A DNA stretch of 64,000 nucleotides from Duncaniella freteri (GCF_004766125.1 NZ_SJSA01000001.1:62001-126000), one strand, 5' to 3'. Shown: positions 26,647-36,407, numbered from the stretch's first letter. A program made the numbers and translations. The notes: generated from the letters alone by a model not told the origin.

Positions 26647-27071
26647 TGTATAATAATGCCAAATCATAGATAAGACTCCCATACTTGGATATAGACGGTA
26701 ATAGGTTACATGACCATTACGGCGTATTCAATCAAGATTATATTTGCATATAAATGAATTTGCAAAATATTCAATTGCTTGTATAATAGTTGCACGAGAA
26801 AGGTCATACTTCAACATCATCACCGCAGTTAAGATATTTCAAGTCATTCGGATGCTTCTGATGAGATTTAATCGGCATTCCAATCCGGTACTCATACTAT
26901 ATGGCACGCCACAGTTGGGCGAGCGCTAAAAAGACTAAAGGTGCATCCCTCAGTATAATCAGCAAGGGAATGGGGCATAATAGCGAAATCCAAAAAAAAT
27001 CTACCTCGCAAGCCTCGACACCTCCATATTAGACCGAGCCAACGACCTCATCATATCTTCCATTTCGACCA

Positions 27072-27109
27072 AATATTAGCCTCGACATTTCGGTGCCGAG
27101 GCTAATATT
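27072..27109. terminator. 13-bp hairpin upstream of the invertible promoter
   Basis: AATATTAGCCTCG (27072-27084) pairs with CGAGGCTAATATT (27097-27109). It could end transcription from the mob genes, or from the invertible promoter when that points left. The 26647-27071 stretch has no supported gene. Confidence 0.6.
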
Positions 27110-27144
27110 ATGAGTATCAAAATTTGGTTAGCGAATGTAATGCT

Positions 27145-27333
27145 CTCTTGTTAAGAGATACTTAATTCAAATGCAAAATTAATAAAAATAGTTGGATTAC
27201 AGCAAGTTTTGTCCTAATAAAAATATCCACAAAATCGAAGTCTAAATCCGTTTTGTTTAGCAAATCGTGATATTACCCTCACATTTGCTTATATATCAAT
27301 ATGCTGCAAAATATAAGTATCTCTTAACAAGAG
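27145..27333. promoter_or_regulatory. Invertible promoter segment with 20-bp inverted repeats
   Basis: Perfect arms CTCTTGTTAAGAGATACTTA (27145-27164) and its complement (27314-27333) flank 149 nt. Each arm contains CTCTT-GTT-AAGAG, an inverted half-site pair of the kind tyrosine recombinases use. Inside is a reverse-strand Bacteroidales promoter (27206-27174). Polysaccharide loci of Bacteroidales are known to be switched by inverting promoters between such repeats. Here the segment precedes the glycan locus, and in this sequence the promoter points away from it, toward the hairpin at 27072. I infer the OFF state. Confidence 0.75.
27174..27206 (-). promoter_or_regulatory. Promoter within the invertible segment, pointing left
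   Basis: Reverse strand -7 box TAATTTTG (27181-27174), an exact TAnnTTTG match, with CTTG (27206-27203) 21 nt upstream. Confidence 0.6.
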
Positions 27334-27435
27334 GTACTTGTCTTTGCTCACCCTGAGCAACATTGTCCTTTCATGACAAAAGCTAATACATATCGTACTT
27401 CAGTACCTCTTTCAGCGTGCAAGGCACCGAGAAAG
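27329..27435 (+). other. Possible 5' leader structure of the glycan operon
   Basis: AAGAGGTACT (27329-27338) pairs with AGTACCTCTT (27402-27411). An alternative hairpin uses CTTTC (27409-27413) with GAAAG (27431-27435) and GTGC-AAG-GCAC inside. The two share bases 27409-27411, so they are mutually exclusive. Such a switch upstream of a NusG-like gene could be an antitermination target. Inference only. Confidence 0.35.
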
Positions 27436-27518
27436 GGGGAACATGAGAATTATATAAACTTAGAAAATGGTTCGGTATGGTTCGTATTGCAACAAAAAGA
27501 TAGTCAACCAATTATAAA

Positions 27519-28904
27519 ATGACATTCTCTGAATTTGTTGCTATAAGACTCAATCAGACGTCTAAACGGACATTAGATTATAAGTCAATTTCGTCTTTCC
27601 TTTCTTCTGTAAAAGAGAATGACGAACTTTGCTTAGAAGACTCATTGAAAGTGTGGGTTTGCGACATGATTGATTGCGGTGTTGCCGTAACAAGCCGTAA
27701 GAGATACGTGGAAAAACTAAGGACCTTATATAAGGAGTATAGCAATGGCGACGACATTGCTGTCAATCCATTTGATAGCATCAAGGAATTATGTGCATTG
27801 GATGCTCCAGTCAATGCCAGACGACTCCAGTCTGAGTTGACAAAAATTGAAGGTATCTTTGACACGATAATGACAGATGCAAAATCAAAGCCAGAATTGG
27901 CGGTGTTTCTGTATCTGCTATTTAATACGTCGCCAGATATCGAAAAGGTGATTTCTTTGACAATGGAAGAATATATACCTGAGTTTCGTCAGCTCGACGA
28001 AATTATCAGGTGGGAGGAGTTCCATCATAGACGTAAATATATATTTGACCTCAATCAAAGCCGTAAGCGTATACCCCAGATTGTCAGGGAAGTAACCAAC
28101 ACGTTAGACTTCTATTTCAGGGTAAGAAATATTAAATTCCCGGAAGGTTTTACTAATAAAACAATTCTGTCGTTGTGGATGGCTAAAGCACGCATGTGCG
28201 GTGTGAAGTATGCAGACTTGAAGCGGATAGTTGACGTAATTCCGGCGGAATATGAATATTTCCGGTTATTGAAAAGTTCAATTCTTACCGCAGACGAAAT
28301 AATGTCTATAAAGCATCGGGTTGCAGAATCGTTTGCCCCTTCCGGGAAAAGATGGTATGCCATAAAACTGCGGCGTGGAATCGCTTATGATATATTAGCG
28401 GATTATCTAAAAACTAATTTTGCGGAATATTACGATGACCGATTGCTGTTTTATCCTCAGCAAGAAGTCGCGCGTCGTGTTGAAAAGAGAATTGTGACTA
28501 CTGTCACACCTATAATACCCGATATCGTATTCATTTATATCAATCCACGTTATATTAGGAAAGTTGACACTCTTATCAAGCCTGAAAGATTGGGATATGT
28601 CTTCCGAATCACATCCGGAGCTGACAGTGGTTATTCTGTAATAGACACGCGCAGCATGACAGGCTTTCAAAATATGATAGGCATTTTCACTCCCGACATA
28701 AAGGTCGAACTGACAGAGGAATCTCCTGTCGGTCTCGGTCGTGAAGTCCTTATTACCGGAGGAATAATGTCGGGATATGAAGGCACAATCTTTGATATTA
28801 AAGAGGGTTCTGACATAAGACAGATATATATCAGGCTTTCAGATAAGTACTCAATCAAGGCTGAGGTTAAGGTTGAAGCGTGTTTTGTCAAGGCAATCGG
28901 ATAA
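27519..28904 (+). CDS. Fusion of a degenerate tyrosine recombinase and a NusG/UpxY-like antiterminator
   Basis: A 461-residue protein in two parts. Residues 1-270 look like a Bacteroidales phase-variation tyrosine recombinase: a SAM-like core (RTLDYKSISSFL, then VTSRKRYVEKLRTLYKEY) and a catalytic-domain scaffold (AVFLYLLFNTSPDIEKVISL, then ILSLWMAKARMCGVKYADL). The Arg and His catalytic residues are missing, including the H-x-x-R motif. Residues 277-390 form a NusG N-terminal-like domain (KRWYAIKLRRGIAYDILADY, TPIIPDIVFIYINPR), and 405-425 a KOW motif (GREVLITGGIMSGYEG). UpxY proteins stop premature termination in capsule operons. It is the first gene beyond the invertible promoter. The 340 nt after it hold no supported gene. 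Confidence 0.75.
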   Translation: MTFSEFVAIRLNQTSKRTLDYKSISSFLSSVKENDELCLEDSLKVWVCDMIDCGVAVTSRKRYVEKLRTLYKEYSNGDDIAVNPFDSIKELCALDAPVNARRLQSELTKIEGIFDTIMTDAKSKPELAVFLYLLFNTSPDIEKVISLTMEEYIPEFRQLDEIIRWEEFHHRRKYIFDLNQSRKRIPQIVREVTNTLDFYFRVRNIKFPEGFTNKTILSLWMAKARMCGVKYADLKRIVDVIPAEYEYFRLLKSSILTADEIMSIKHRVAESFAPSGKRWYAIKLRRGIAYDILADYLKTNFAEYYDDRLLFYPQQEVARRVEKRIVTTVTPIIPDIVFIYINPRYIRKVDTLIKPERLGYVFRITSGADSGYSVIDTRSMTGFQNMIGIFTPDIKVELTEESPVGLGREVLITGGIMSGYEGTIFDIKEGSDIRQIYIRLSDKYSIKAEVKVEACFVKAIG

Positions 28905-29243
28905 TTATCTTCTTTATTAAAGATAATTCGGCGTGACAGCCAAGCCATTAAGATAGATTTCGCCAAAAATCATACGACCATAGCAACTTGAAATTATCAT
29001 TGTTTCAGCCTGTATATAATACTTATATGGAAGTTTTAAAAGCCTTATATGTATATCCATACGCTCTGGGTTTAAAAGAAGAAACGACAGTTTACCCTCT
29101 TACAAAAGATGGTCAGCACCGGCAAATACGAAATGATTGAAAAAGTTCAGGTATAAGTAACTTACTCTATAACTCTGACTATCGACTTAAATCGGACTCT
29201 CTTCCATCTAACGAAATAATTATAAAACAGATATCTCTTACGA

Positions 29244-30020
29244 ATGAAAAGAATCGTATTAATTTGTTTATTGTCTATTGCGTGTCTCAATGTCGCAAAT
29301 GCTCAGGAAGAAACGTCGACTTCAGAAACCAACAACTGGAGTGACAAACTTATCAAATCGCCGTTTGGTCTCGGACTTGATATACAGACCAAATACGTAT
29401 GGCGCGGCATGGAGATGATGTCGGAAGATGCTGCTCCTGTTCTCTTTCCCTCAATCAACTATTCATACAAAGGTCTTTACGTTTATGCCATGGGGGGCTA
29501 TGCCATCAATGGTAAATACGCTGAGGTTGACCTCGGAATCAGTTATTCATGGAATGGTCTCTCTATAGGTTTTAATGATTACTACTATCCCACAGTTGAC
29601 GATAAGGAAGACAAATATTTCGGAGGTGGCAAACATTCCGGTCATTGGCTTGAAGGAATGATTACATATGCTCCTGAAAAGATTCCTTTAATCACTACAA
29701 TCAGCAACTTCTTTGCTGGAGCTGATAAATATGTGGACGATAATGGCAAGGAGAAACAAGCCTATTCCACATATATTGAATTAGGTACATACTACGACTT
29801 CCTTGACCAGAACAGAATTGCACTGAATGTCGGTGCCACACTAAACAAGTCCTGCTACAACAATTATGAGCATGATTTCTCAGTTTGCAATCTTGAACTG
29901 AAATATACATATACTGTGCCGTTCAAGAATGGGTGGTCTCTTCCTCTCAATGTGGCATACATCTACAATCCCGTGTTTAACAAATCGTTCGTAAATTTCA
30001 CTGCGAACTTTGCATTCTGA
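29244..30020 (+). CDS. Outer-membrane beta-barrel protein
   Basis: A 258-residue protein with a clear signal peptide (MKRIVLICLLSIACLNVANA, cleavage near residue 20). The mature chain is rich in alternating aromatic strands (LGLDIQTKYVWRGMEM, LYVYAMGGYAING) and ends in the Phe-terminated strand VNFTANFAF, as outer-membrane barrels do. The gene ends 2 nt before the licC-like gene, so it heads this operon block. A choline or glycan-precursor porin is possible but not shown. It contains a run of six G (29493 region), in frame here. Confidence 0.75.
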   Translation: MKRIVLICLLSIACLNVANAQEETSTSETNNWSDKLIKSPFGLGLDIQTKYVWRGMEMMSEDAAPVLFPSINYSYKGLYVYAMGGYAINGKYAEVDLGISYSWNGLSIGFNDYYYPTVDDKEDKYFGGGKHSGHWLEGMITYAPEKIPLITTISNFFAGADKYVDDNGKEKQAYSTYIELGTYYDFLDQNRIALNVGATLNKSCYNNYEHDFSVCNLELKYTYTVPFKNGWSLPLNVAYIYNPVFNKSFVNFTANFAF

Positions 30021-30022
30021 GA

Positions 30023-30895
30023 ATGTCAGATAATAAGCGAAATGCAATAATAATGGCGGCAGGAACATCCTCAAGATTTGTTCCTTTGTCTGCTGAGATT
30101 CCTAAGGGATTGCTTGAGGTCAAGGGTGAAATCCTAATTGAGCGCCAGATAAGGCAGCTAAAGGAGGCGGGAATCAACGATATTACTATTGTCACGGGCT
30201 ACAAAGCCGAAATGTTCAAGTATCTTGAAAATAAGTTTGGTGTCGAACTTGTCCTAAATGAGGATTACCAACGATATAACAATACATCGTCTGTCATCTG
30301 TGTTCTGGACAGAATGAAAGACACATATATCTGTTCCTCTGATAATTATTTCACAAATAATGTTTTCTGTGAAGAGCCACGGTGCAGTTATTACAGCGCA
30401 TTATATGCCGCGGGAGAAACAAAGGAATACTGCCTTAAGGTTGATGAAGCAGACAATATAACCGATGTGACTGTCGGAGGGAAAGACTCGTGGTACATGA
30501 TTGGTCATGTCTACTTTTCAAATGATTTCAGCCGGAAATTCAAAGAAATACTTGCCAAGGAATACGAGAAGAAAGAAACCAGACAAGGTTATTGGGAAGA
30601 TGTCTATATAAAATTCCTGAACCAGCTTCCTCCGATGAAGATTCATAGGTATTCCGATGACGCGATACATGAGTTCGACTCAATTGATGAACTACGTACA
30701 TTCGACAAATCATATATTCGTGATACACGGTCAAACGTGTTGAAGAATATAGCATTCCGACTGAATTGCATAGAGGCATCTCTCAGTCAATTTGAGAAAA
30801 TTCACTATACCGGAGAAGATATTGCTTTCTCATTTATCAAAGATGGTGAGAAATATCTATTTGACAGTTCTGACCAAACGATTCGCAAGCTATGA
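30023..30895 (+). CDS. licC: LicC-like CTP:phosphocholine cytidylyltransferase
   Basis: A 290-residue nucleotidyltransferase. The N-terminus carries IIMAAGTSSRFVPLS (nucleotide-binding signature) and GINDITIVTGYK. YNNTSSVICVLD and CSSDNYFTNNVF match the LicC pattern, including the metal-binding Asp. LicC activates phosphocholine to CDP-choline for LicD. A 55-residue C-terminal extension (residues 235-290) is unusual for the family. Its stop overlaps the next ATG by 4 nt. An aminoethyl or related phospho-group substrate cannot be excluded. Confidence 0.85.
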   Translation: MSDNKRNAIIMAAGTSSRFVPLSAEIPKGLLEVKGEILIERQIRQLKEAGINDITIVTGYKAEMFKYLENKFGVELVLNEDYQRYNNTSSVICVLDRMKDTYICSSDNYFTNNVFCEEPRCSYYSALYAAGETKEYCLKVDEADNITDVTVGGKDSWYMIGHVYFSNDFSRKFKEILAKEYEKKETRQGYWEDVYIKFLNQLPPMKIHRYSDDAIHEFDSIDELRTFDKSYIRDTRSNVLKNIAFRLNCIEASLSQFEKIHYTGEDIAFSFIKDGEKYLFDSSDQTIRKL

Positions 30896-32511
30896 AGACA
30901 GCCGTAATACTTGCAGCACGCAAAGAGAAAGACTGTGACACACCATATCCATTGATGCCATTTGCCGATGGAATTTGTCTTATGGACAGGTCTTTGAGCA
31001 TACTCAGGGAAAATGGCTACGATGACATAATCATTGTTGCTGGTTTCAGACATAATCTCTTTGATAAATACGCATCTGATGATGTGAGGATTATTGTCAA
31101 CAGGGATTATGAGTTTACCGCATCAATGGGTTCGCTTACATTGTGCAAAGATTTGGTGAAGGATGATTTCCTTCTTGTTGAGAGTGACACATTCTTTGAA
31201 TCTACAGTGGTCAAACGTTTGTCTGAACTGAATGGAGGAAACTGCATCGCAATGACAGAAGAGAGTGGTTCCGGAGACGAGTGCTTCGTCGAAACCAAAA
31301 ATGGTTTTGTGACCAAGATTACCAAAGACCGTCACCGTGTACGTAACTTTGAGGGAGAAATGATGGGAGTCACACGTATATCCTACGATACTTTCACCTG
31401 GCTTATCCACGCATGGGAAAATTCGACAAACCCTTACCTCAACTACGAGTATCTCCTGATGGATGTCACGGAAGCTCTCGACCGTCCATACATCAAATTC
31501 AAAAATGTCATCTGGGGAGATGTTGATTGTAAAGAAGACTTCAAAAGACTCAGCAATGGACTCTACCGCGCGTTATGCCGCAAAGAGAATCCTTTTGACG
31601 AGGAAAACCTTAGGCATCATCTACAGACAATATTTCCCGGCAAGGATGTCAACGTGGCGCAGATTGAGCAAATCGGCGGCATGAGCAACAAGAACTTCAA
31701 AATAACATTTGAAGGGAAAAGTTACGTCCTGCGAGTTCCCGGCAATGGTTCAGATGGCATGGTAGAACGTACCAATGAGGAATTCAATGCTACGGCAGCA
31801 TGTGAATTGGGAGTGAATCCGCCGATACGGTATTTCAATCCAAGTAACGGCATCAAACTTGCCGACTTTGTCGAAAACGCTGAGACACTGAATGCGGCGA
31901 CAATCCAGCGACATGACAACATGCGCAAGATTGCTAAGATATATCAGTGCATCCACAACTCCCATATCCGACTCCGCAACGAGTTCAACATCTTCCATGA
32001 GATAGAGAAATATGACCGTTTGATGGAATGTGCCGGGGCAACCATGTACGCAGGTTGGGAAGATGTCAGACCTCAGGTCATGGCATTGGAAAACCATCTG
32101 AATAAAATTGGGGTAGACCTGAAGCCATGCCACAATGACGCACTGTATGAGAACTTCATAAAGGCATCTGACGGCACAATCTATCTCATCGATTGGGAAT
32201 ATTCGGGAATGAATGATTCGATGGCCGATTTCGCAGCACTTTTCATAGAGGCCGGCTTCGAAAAAGAGAATGAGGATTATATCCTCGATAAATATTTCGA
32301 AGGGAACATACCTGACAATGCTCGTGAGAAGATACTGTGCTATCAAATCCTATGGGACTACCTGTGGGCACAATGGACTGTCATAAAGGAAGCCAAGGGA
32401 GATGACTTCGGCACATACGGTCAGGATCGTTTCAACAGAGCAATATCAAACTTAAATACATTACATTCGAACTACAGAAACCAAGATGGCGACAGCAGAA
32501 AGAAAAATTGA
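30892..32511 (+). CDS. LicC-like and LicA-like fusion: nucleotidyltransferase plus choline kinase
   Basis: A 539-residue protein. Residues 1-225 form a second NTP-transferase domain (MKTAVILAARKE, GYDDIIIVAGFR, LLVESDTFF). Residues 240-520 form an APH/choline-kinase domain with the Brenner motif CHNDALYENF and the IYLIDWEYSGMND metal/ATP motif, near residues 400-425. LicA phosphorylates choline, so this product can phosphorylate and perhaps activate it. LicA-LicC-type fusions occur in bacterial phosphocholine loci. The gene overlaps licC by 4 nt and the transporter by 26 nt, indicating tight coupling. Confidence 0.8.
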   Translation: MKTAVILAARKEKDCDTPYPLMPFADGICLMDRSLSILRENGYDDIIIVAGFRHNLFDKYASDDVRIIVNRDYEFTASMGSLTLCKDLVKDDFLLVESDTFFESTVVKRLSELNGGNCIAMTEESGSGDECFVETKNGFVTKITKDRHRVRNFEGEMMGVTRISYDTFTWLIHAWENSTNPYLNYEYLLMDVTEALDRPYIKFKNVIWGDVDCKEDFKRLSNGLYRALCRKENPFDEENLRHHLQTIFPGKDVNVAQIEQIGGMSNKNFKITFEGKSYVLRVPGNGSDGMVERTNEEFNATAACELGVNPPIRYFNPSNGIKLADFVENAETLNAATIQRHDNMRKIAKIYQCIHNSHIRLRNEFNIFHEIEKYDRLMECAGATMYAGWEDVRPQVMALENHLNKIGVDLKPCHNDALYENFIKASDGTIYLIDWEYSGMNDSMADFAALFIEAGFEKENEDYILDKYFEGNIPDNAREKILCYQILWDYLWAQWTVIKEAKGDDFGTYGQDRFNRAISNLNTLHSNYRNQDGDSRKKN

Positions 32512-33999
32512 CTGGACAACGATGCTGATACCGTTTGCAATCGTCGTTGCGATGATGGCGGTATTTATGATAGAACCCGAAGGGTCGAAGAACGTGGTTG
32601 ATACGCTTCGCGGATTCTTCGGCGACACCATAGGAATATATTATCCGATACTGGCGATTGGGAGTGTCCTGTGCGCCCTGTATGTTGCCATGAAACCGAA
32701 ATATGGCAATATCAGACTCGGTGACACAAACCGCCCAGCATACAGCAACTTCAAGTGGGGTACGATGATATTCACCTCCACAATGGCCGCCGACATAATG
32801 TTCTATTCCCTCATTGAGTGGGCACTATATGGTGGTGAGCAACATGTACAGAATCTCGGTGGAACCCAGATGTGGGCACCGACATTCACCCTTTTCCATT
32901 GGGGACCACTTGCATGGGGTTTCTACGTTATTCTTGCTGTATGCTTTGCGTTCATGATACATGTGCGCCGTCGCCGCCGTCAGCGATTCTCAGAGGCTTG
33001 CCGTCCTTTGTTCGGCAATAAGGTAGATGGGTTGTTAGGCAGGATTATTGATATCGCAGCTATCTTTGCGATTGTCTGTGCCACAGGTACGACATTCTCA
33101 CTTGCCACACCTCTCCTAACCCAGGCTATGGGTTACGTATTCGGCTTCACCGCCAACACGGCAGTCACAATCATAGTATTGCTGCTGATATGCACCATAT
33201 ATACAGTCACAGTTCTATTTGGTCTTAAAGGTATCAGCAATCTCGCGGCTATATGTTCCTATCTATTCTTCGCGATATTGTTCTATTTCCTGTTCCTCGG
33301 AGGCGAGACACGATACATCATCGAGACCGGATTCCAGTCGTTGGGCAATATGGTTCAGAACTTCGTAGGACTGTCGACGTATATGGATCCGCTCCGAGAG
33401 AATGGATTCGCGCAGACATGGACAGTGTATTATTGGGCATACTGGCTTGTATGGGCATGTGCCACACCGTTCTTCATTGCAATCATCTCCAAAGGACGCA
33501 CCATCCGCAACACCGTTTTCGGTTCATTCGGATGGGGGCTTGCCGGGACATATATGTCGTTCATAATCCTCGGTAACTATGGACTTTCCCAACAGATGAA
33601 TCAAAACATTGATATACTGGAGTTTATAAATAGGGGGGGTCGATGTATGATGCCATATTCATGATATTCAACACCCTACCGCTCCCGGCATTGGCTTTGA
33701 TTCTGCTCGTCATCACAATGATTGCATTCTACAGTACGACACTCGACGGCATCACCTACGTGACCTCATCATACAGCTACAAGCAAATAGACCCTGACGA
33801 AGAACCGGCAAAAGGCATCCGAGGATTCTGGAGCATAATGCTGATACTTCTGCCTATCGGTCTTCTATTCGCCGAAAATTCCTTATATGGATTGCAGGGC
33901 GTGACCATAATAGCCGCTTTCCCAGTAGGACTACTGTTGATAATGATTGTGTGGAGCTTCTTCAAAGACTGTAACAAATGGCTCAAGACTAATCATTAA
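32486..33999 (+). pseudogene. BCCT-family choline/betaine transporter, frameshifted at a G7 tract
   Basis: The first part (32486 to about 33639) contains the BCCT family segments: an N-terminal hydrophobic segment, FTSTMAADIMFYSLIEW, TLFHWGPLAWGFYVI, and VYYWAYWLVWACATPFFIA in the core substrate-binding helix. The frame then breaks at seven G (33633-33639), and the rest continues in another frame from 33643 (MYDAIFMIFNTLP to NKWLKTNH). One added G restores a 504-residue protein, the normal size. BCCT proteins import choline or betaine, so this would be the LicB counterpart. The G7 tract suggests slipped-strand phase variation with the current state OFF, or a sequencing error. Confidence 0.8.
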
Positions 34000-34011
34000 A
34001 ACAAAAGAAAT

Positions 34012-35085
34012 ATGTTAAATTTCACAGTCGGACCTGTAATGTCAAACGAGGAGGTGCTCGCCATAGGTGGTGAGCAAGTTCCTTATTTCAGAACTCAGGA
34101 GTTTTCTAATATAATGCTGGAGAATGAGGCGTTGATGAAAGAATTTCTCAATGCTTCGCAAGAGGCAAAGGCAGTTTTTATCACCGGCTCAGGCACGGCT
34201 TCCATGGAGGCTGTTGTCATGAATGTTTTCACATCTGATGACAAGCTGCTTGTGATTGATGGTGGCTCTTTTGGACACCGATTCACCCAAATTTGTGATA
34301 TACACAAGATTCTTTACACGGCTATCAAACTGCAGCAAGGACATACCGTTACAGCAGAAATGCTTCAAGAGTATGAAGGGAAAGGATATACCGGCTTGCT
34401 TGTGAACATACATGAGACTTCAACCGGGGTTCATTACGATTCTCAGATGCTTGGGGATTTCTGCAAGAGAAACAACATGCTGTTCGTAATTGATGCGATT
34501 AGTTCATTCCTTGCCGACATGCTTGATATGCAGGCGGTGAATGCAGATGTCATAATCACCGGCTCGCAGAAAGTACTTGCATGCGCTCCCGGAATTTCAA
34601 TCATCGTTCTCGGAGAAAAGGCATTGAAGCGAGTTCATGAAAACGAGACCATAACCATGTACCTTGACCTGAAAGACGCATTGAAAAATGCGGAACGCGG
34701 TCAGACTCCATTCACGCCCGCTGTCGGTATCCTAAGACAAATCAATGCCCGTCTACGCCAGATAAAGAGAGACGGCGGTGCTGCATCAGAAATAGCAAAA
34801 ATCAAAGCCCAGGCCGAAGACTTCAGGAGCAAGATAAAAGACCTGCCATTTGAAATTGTCTCGGAATCAATGTCAAATGCGTTGACTCCTCTACATCCGA
34901 CAACCGCTTCTGCATACGACATATTCCTTGAACTCAAAGACAACTATGGAATATGGATTTGTCCAAATGGCGGAGATATGAAAGAAACCATATTCCGTGT
35001 TGGGCATTTTGGAGCGCAGACTACAGAAGATAACGACACACTTATTACTGCGTTCAAAGACCTTCAGGCTAAAGGAATCATATAA
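34012..35085 (+). CDS. PhnW-like class V aminotransferase
   Basis: A 357-residue PLP enzyme: [23 protein letters not shown] cofactor loop, [10 protein letters not shown], and the Schiff-base region [13 protein letters not shown]. The closest families are 2-aminoethylphosphonate-pyruvate aminotransferase and alanine-glyoxylate aminotransferase. With a LicC-like activator and a cytidylyltransferase nearby, it may provide or modify the amine of the decorating group. No phosphoenolpyruvate mutase gene is visible, so a phosphonate route is not complete here. The next gene overlaps its stop by 1 nt. Confidence 0.75.
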   Translation: MLNFTVGPVMSNEEVLAIGGEQVPYFRTQEFSNIMLENEALMKEFLNASQEAKAVFITGSGTASMEAVVMNVFTSDDKLLVIDGGSFGHRFTQICDIHKILYTAIKLQQGHTVTAEMLQEYEGKGYTGLLVNIHETSTGVHYDSQMLGDFCKRNNMLFVIDAISSFLADMLDMQAVNADVIITGSQKVLACAPGISIIVLGEKALKRVHENETITMYLDLKDALKNAERGQTPFTPAVGILRQINARLRQIKRDGGAASEIAKIKAQAEDFRSKIKDLPFEIVSESMSNALTPLHPTTASAYDIFLELKDNYGIWICPNGGDMKETIFRVGHFGAQTTEDNDTLITAFKDLQAKGII

Positions 35086-36395
35086 TGACAAAGGTCATAA
35101 CATACGGTACATACGATTTCCTTCATGAGGGACATATCCGGCTACTGGAGCGAGCCAAAGCACTCGGTAATTACCTCATAGTAGGTGTTACCGCTGACGG
35201 CTTTGACATGGCACGTGGCAAGATTAATGTCGGGCAGTCGCTGATGGAGCGTGTGGAGGCAGTGCGTCGCACCGGGCTTGCCGACAAGATAATTATAGAA
35301 GAGTATGAGGGTCAGAAGATTGATGACATACGTCGGTATGAAGTCGACATCTTTACTGTCGGTTCAGACTGGGTAGGGAAATTCGATTACCTCAACGATT
35401 ACTGCAAAGTCGTTTATCTTGAAAGGACACAGGGTGTCTCCTCCACTCAGATAAGAAGCCATAACCGCGAAATACGCATCGGAATCGTCGGAGAGACAAA
35501 CATCGTGAACAAATTCAAGAATGAATGTCGTTTCGTGAACGGTGTGGCTATCTCCGGCATCTATGCTGCCACTGATGAATTTCTTGACACCGAATTAAAG
35601 GCAATGGTTTTGGAGACTCCCACCCTTGATGACTTGCTTGCCAAGAGCGATGCAGTGTATGTCGCCTCGATACCGTCGGAACACTATTCACAAGTCAGAA
35701 AGGCTCTTTCAGCTGGTGTGCATGTGATATGCGAATCCCCGATAGCCTTAAATGTTGAGGAATATGAGGAACTGGAAAGAATAGCGGAAGAAAAGTCCCT
35801 TGTCTTGATGGACGGCATAAAGACCGCCTATTCCCTTGCATACAACCGTATGATGCTTCTGATAAAAGGAGGAATCATAGGTGATGTGCTTTCGGTAGAC
35901 ACCACCTGCACAAGCCTTATTGACATGTCAAAGGAGTTGTCACCATACCAATGGAACAGTATCTGCTGGTGGGGACCGACAGCGATGCTTCCTGTGTTCC
36001 AGATATTCGGTACCGACTGCAAGAATATCCTACGCTATTCAAAGACATTGCCAGAACATTCCGACTTTGACCTCTTCACAAAGTTATCATTCGTTTTTAA
36101 CGGAGGTGTCGCCTCGATAAAAGTTGGACAAGGCGTGAAATCAGAGGGTGAGATGGTAATCTCCGGCACCAAAGGCTACATCTACGTTCCAGCACCGTGG
36201 TGGAAAACCGACTACTTTGAAGTACGATACGAAAATCCAGCCGACAACCGACGTTACTTCTACCAGCTCGAAGGAGAAGGAATCCGCTACGAAATCCTCT
36301 CCTTCCTCCACTTGATTCAAGGGCAACAGTCGTACAACCAAATCCCAGCTGCCATATCCGAGACCATCGTCTCAATTATCGAGAATCGAAAATAG
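35085..36395 (+). CDS. Fusion: TagD-like cytidylyltransferase and Gfo/Idh/MocA oxidoreductase
   Basis: A 436-residue fusion. Residues 1-130 form a glycerol-3-phosphate/ethanolamine-phosphate cytidylyltransferase domain with the HxGH motif (GTYDFLHEGHIRLL) and the C-terminal SSTQIRS. Residues 132-436 are a Gfo/Idh/MocA-type NAD(P) oxidoreductase (IRIGIVGETNIV, ESPIALNVEEYEELE). Such fusions occur in loci that build CDP-activated headgroups, where the oxidoreductase may reduce an aldehyde precursor. The substrate is unknown. It begins on the last base of the aminotransferase stop, so the two act together. Confidence 0.75.
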   Translation: MTKVITYGTYDFLHEGHIRLLERAKALGNYLIVGVTADGFDMARGKINVGQSLMERVEAVRRTGLADKIIIEEYEGQKIDDIRRYEVDIFTVGSDWVGKFDYLNDYCKVVYLERTQGVSSTQIRSHNREIRIGIVGETNIVNKFKNECRFVNGVAISGIYAATDEFLDTELKAMVLETPTLDDLLAKSDAVYVASIPSEHYSQVRKALSAGVHVICESPIALNVEEYEELERIAEEKSLVLMDGIKTAYSLAYNRMMLLIKGGIIGDVLSVDTTCTSLIDMSKELSPYQWNSICWWGPTAMLPVFQIFGTDCKNILRYSKTLPEHSDFDLFTKLSFVFNGGVASIKVGQGVKSEGEMVISGTKGYIYVPAPWWKTDYFEVRYENPADNRRYFYQLEGEGIRYEILSFLHLIQGQQSYNQIPAAISETIVSIIENRK

Positions 36396-36407
36396 ACCTG
36401 AGTAATT

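Noticed and set aside
26744..26929. 61-codon ORF in the region before the invertible promoter
   Set aside because: No family, no start signal and low complexity. Treated as non-coding.
29025..29138. A 37-codon frame starting MEVLKALYVYP between the fusion gene and the OMP gene
   Set aside because: Too short, without a ribosome-binding signal or recognisable features.
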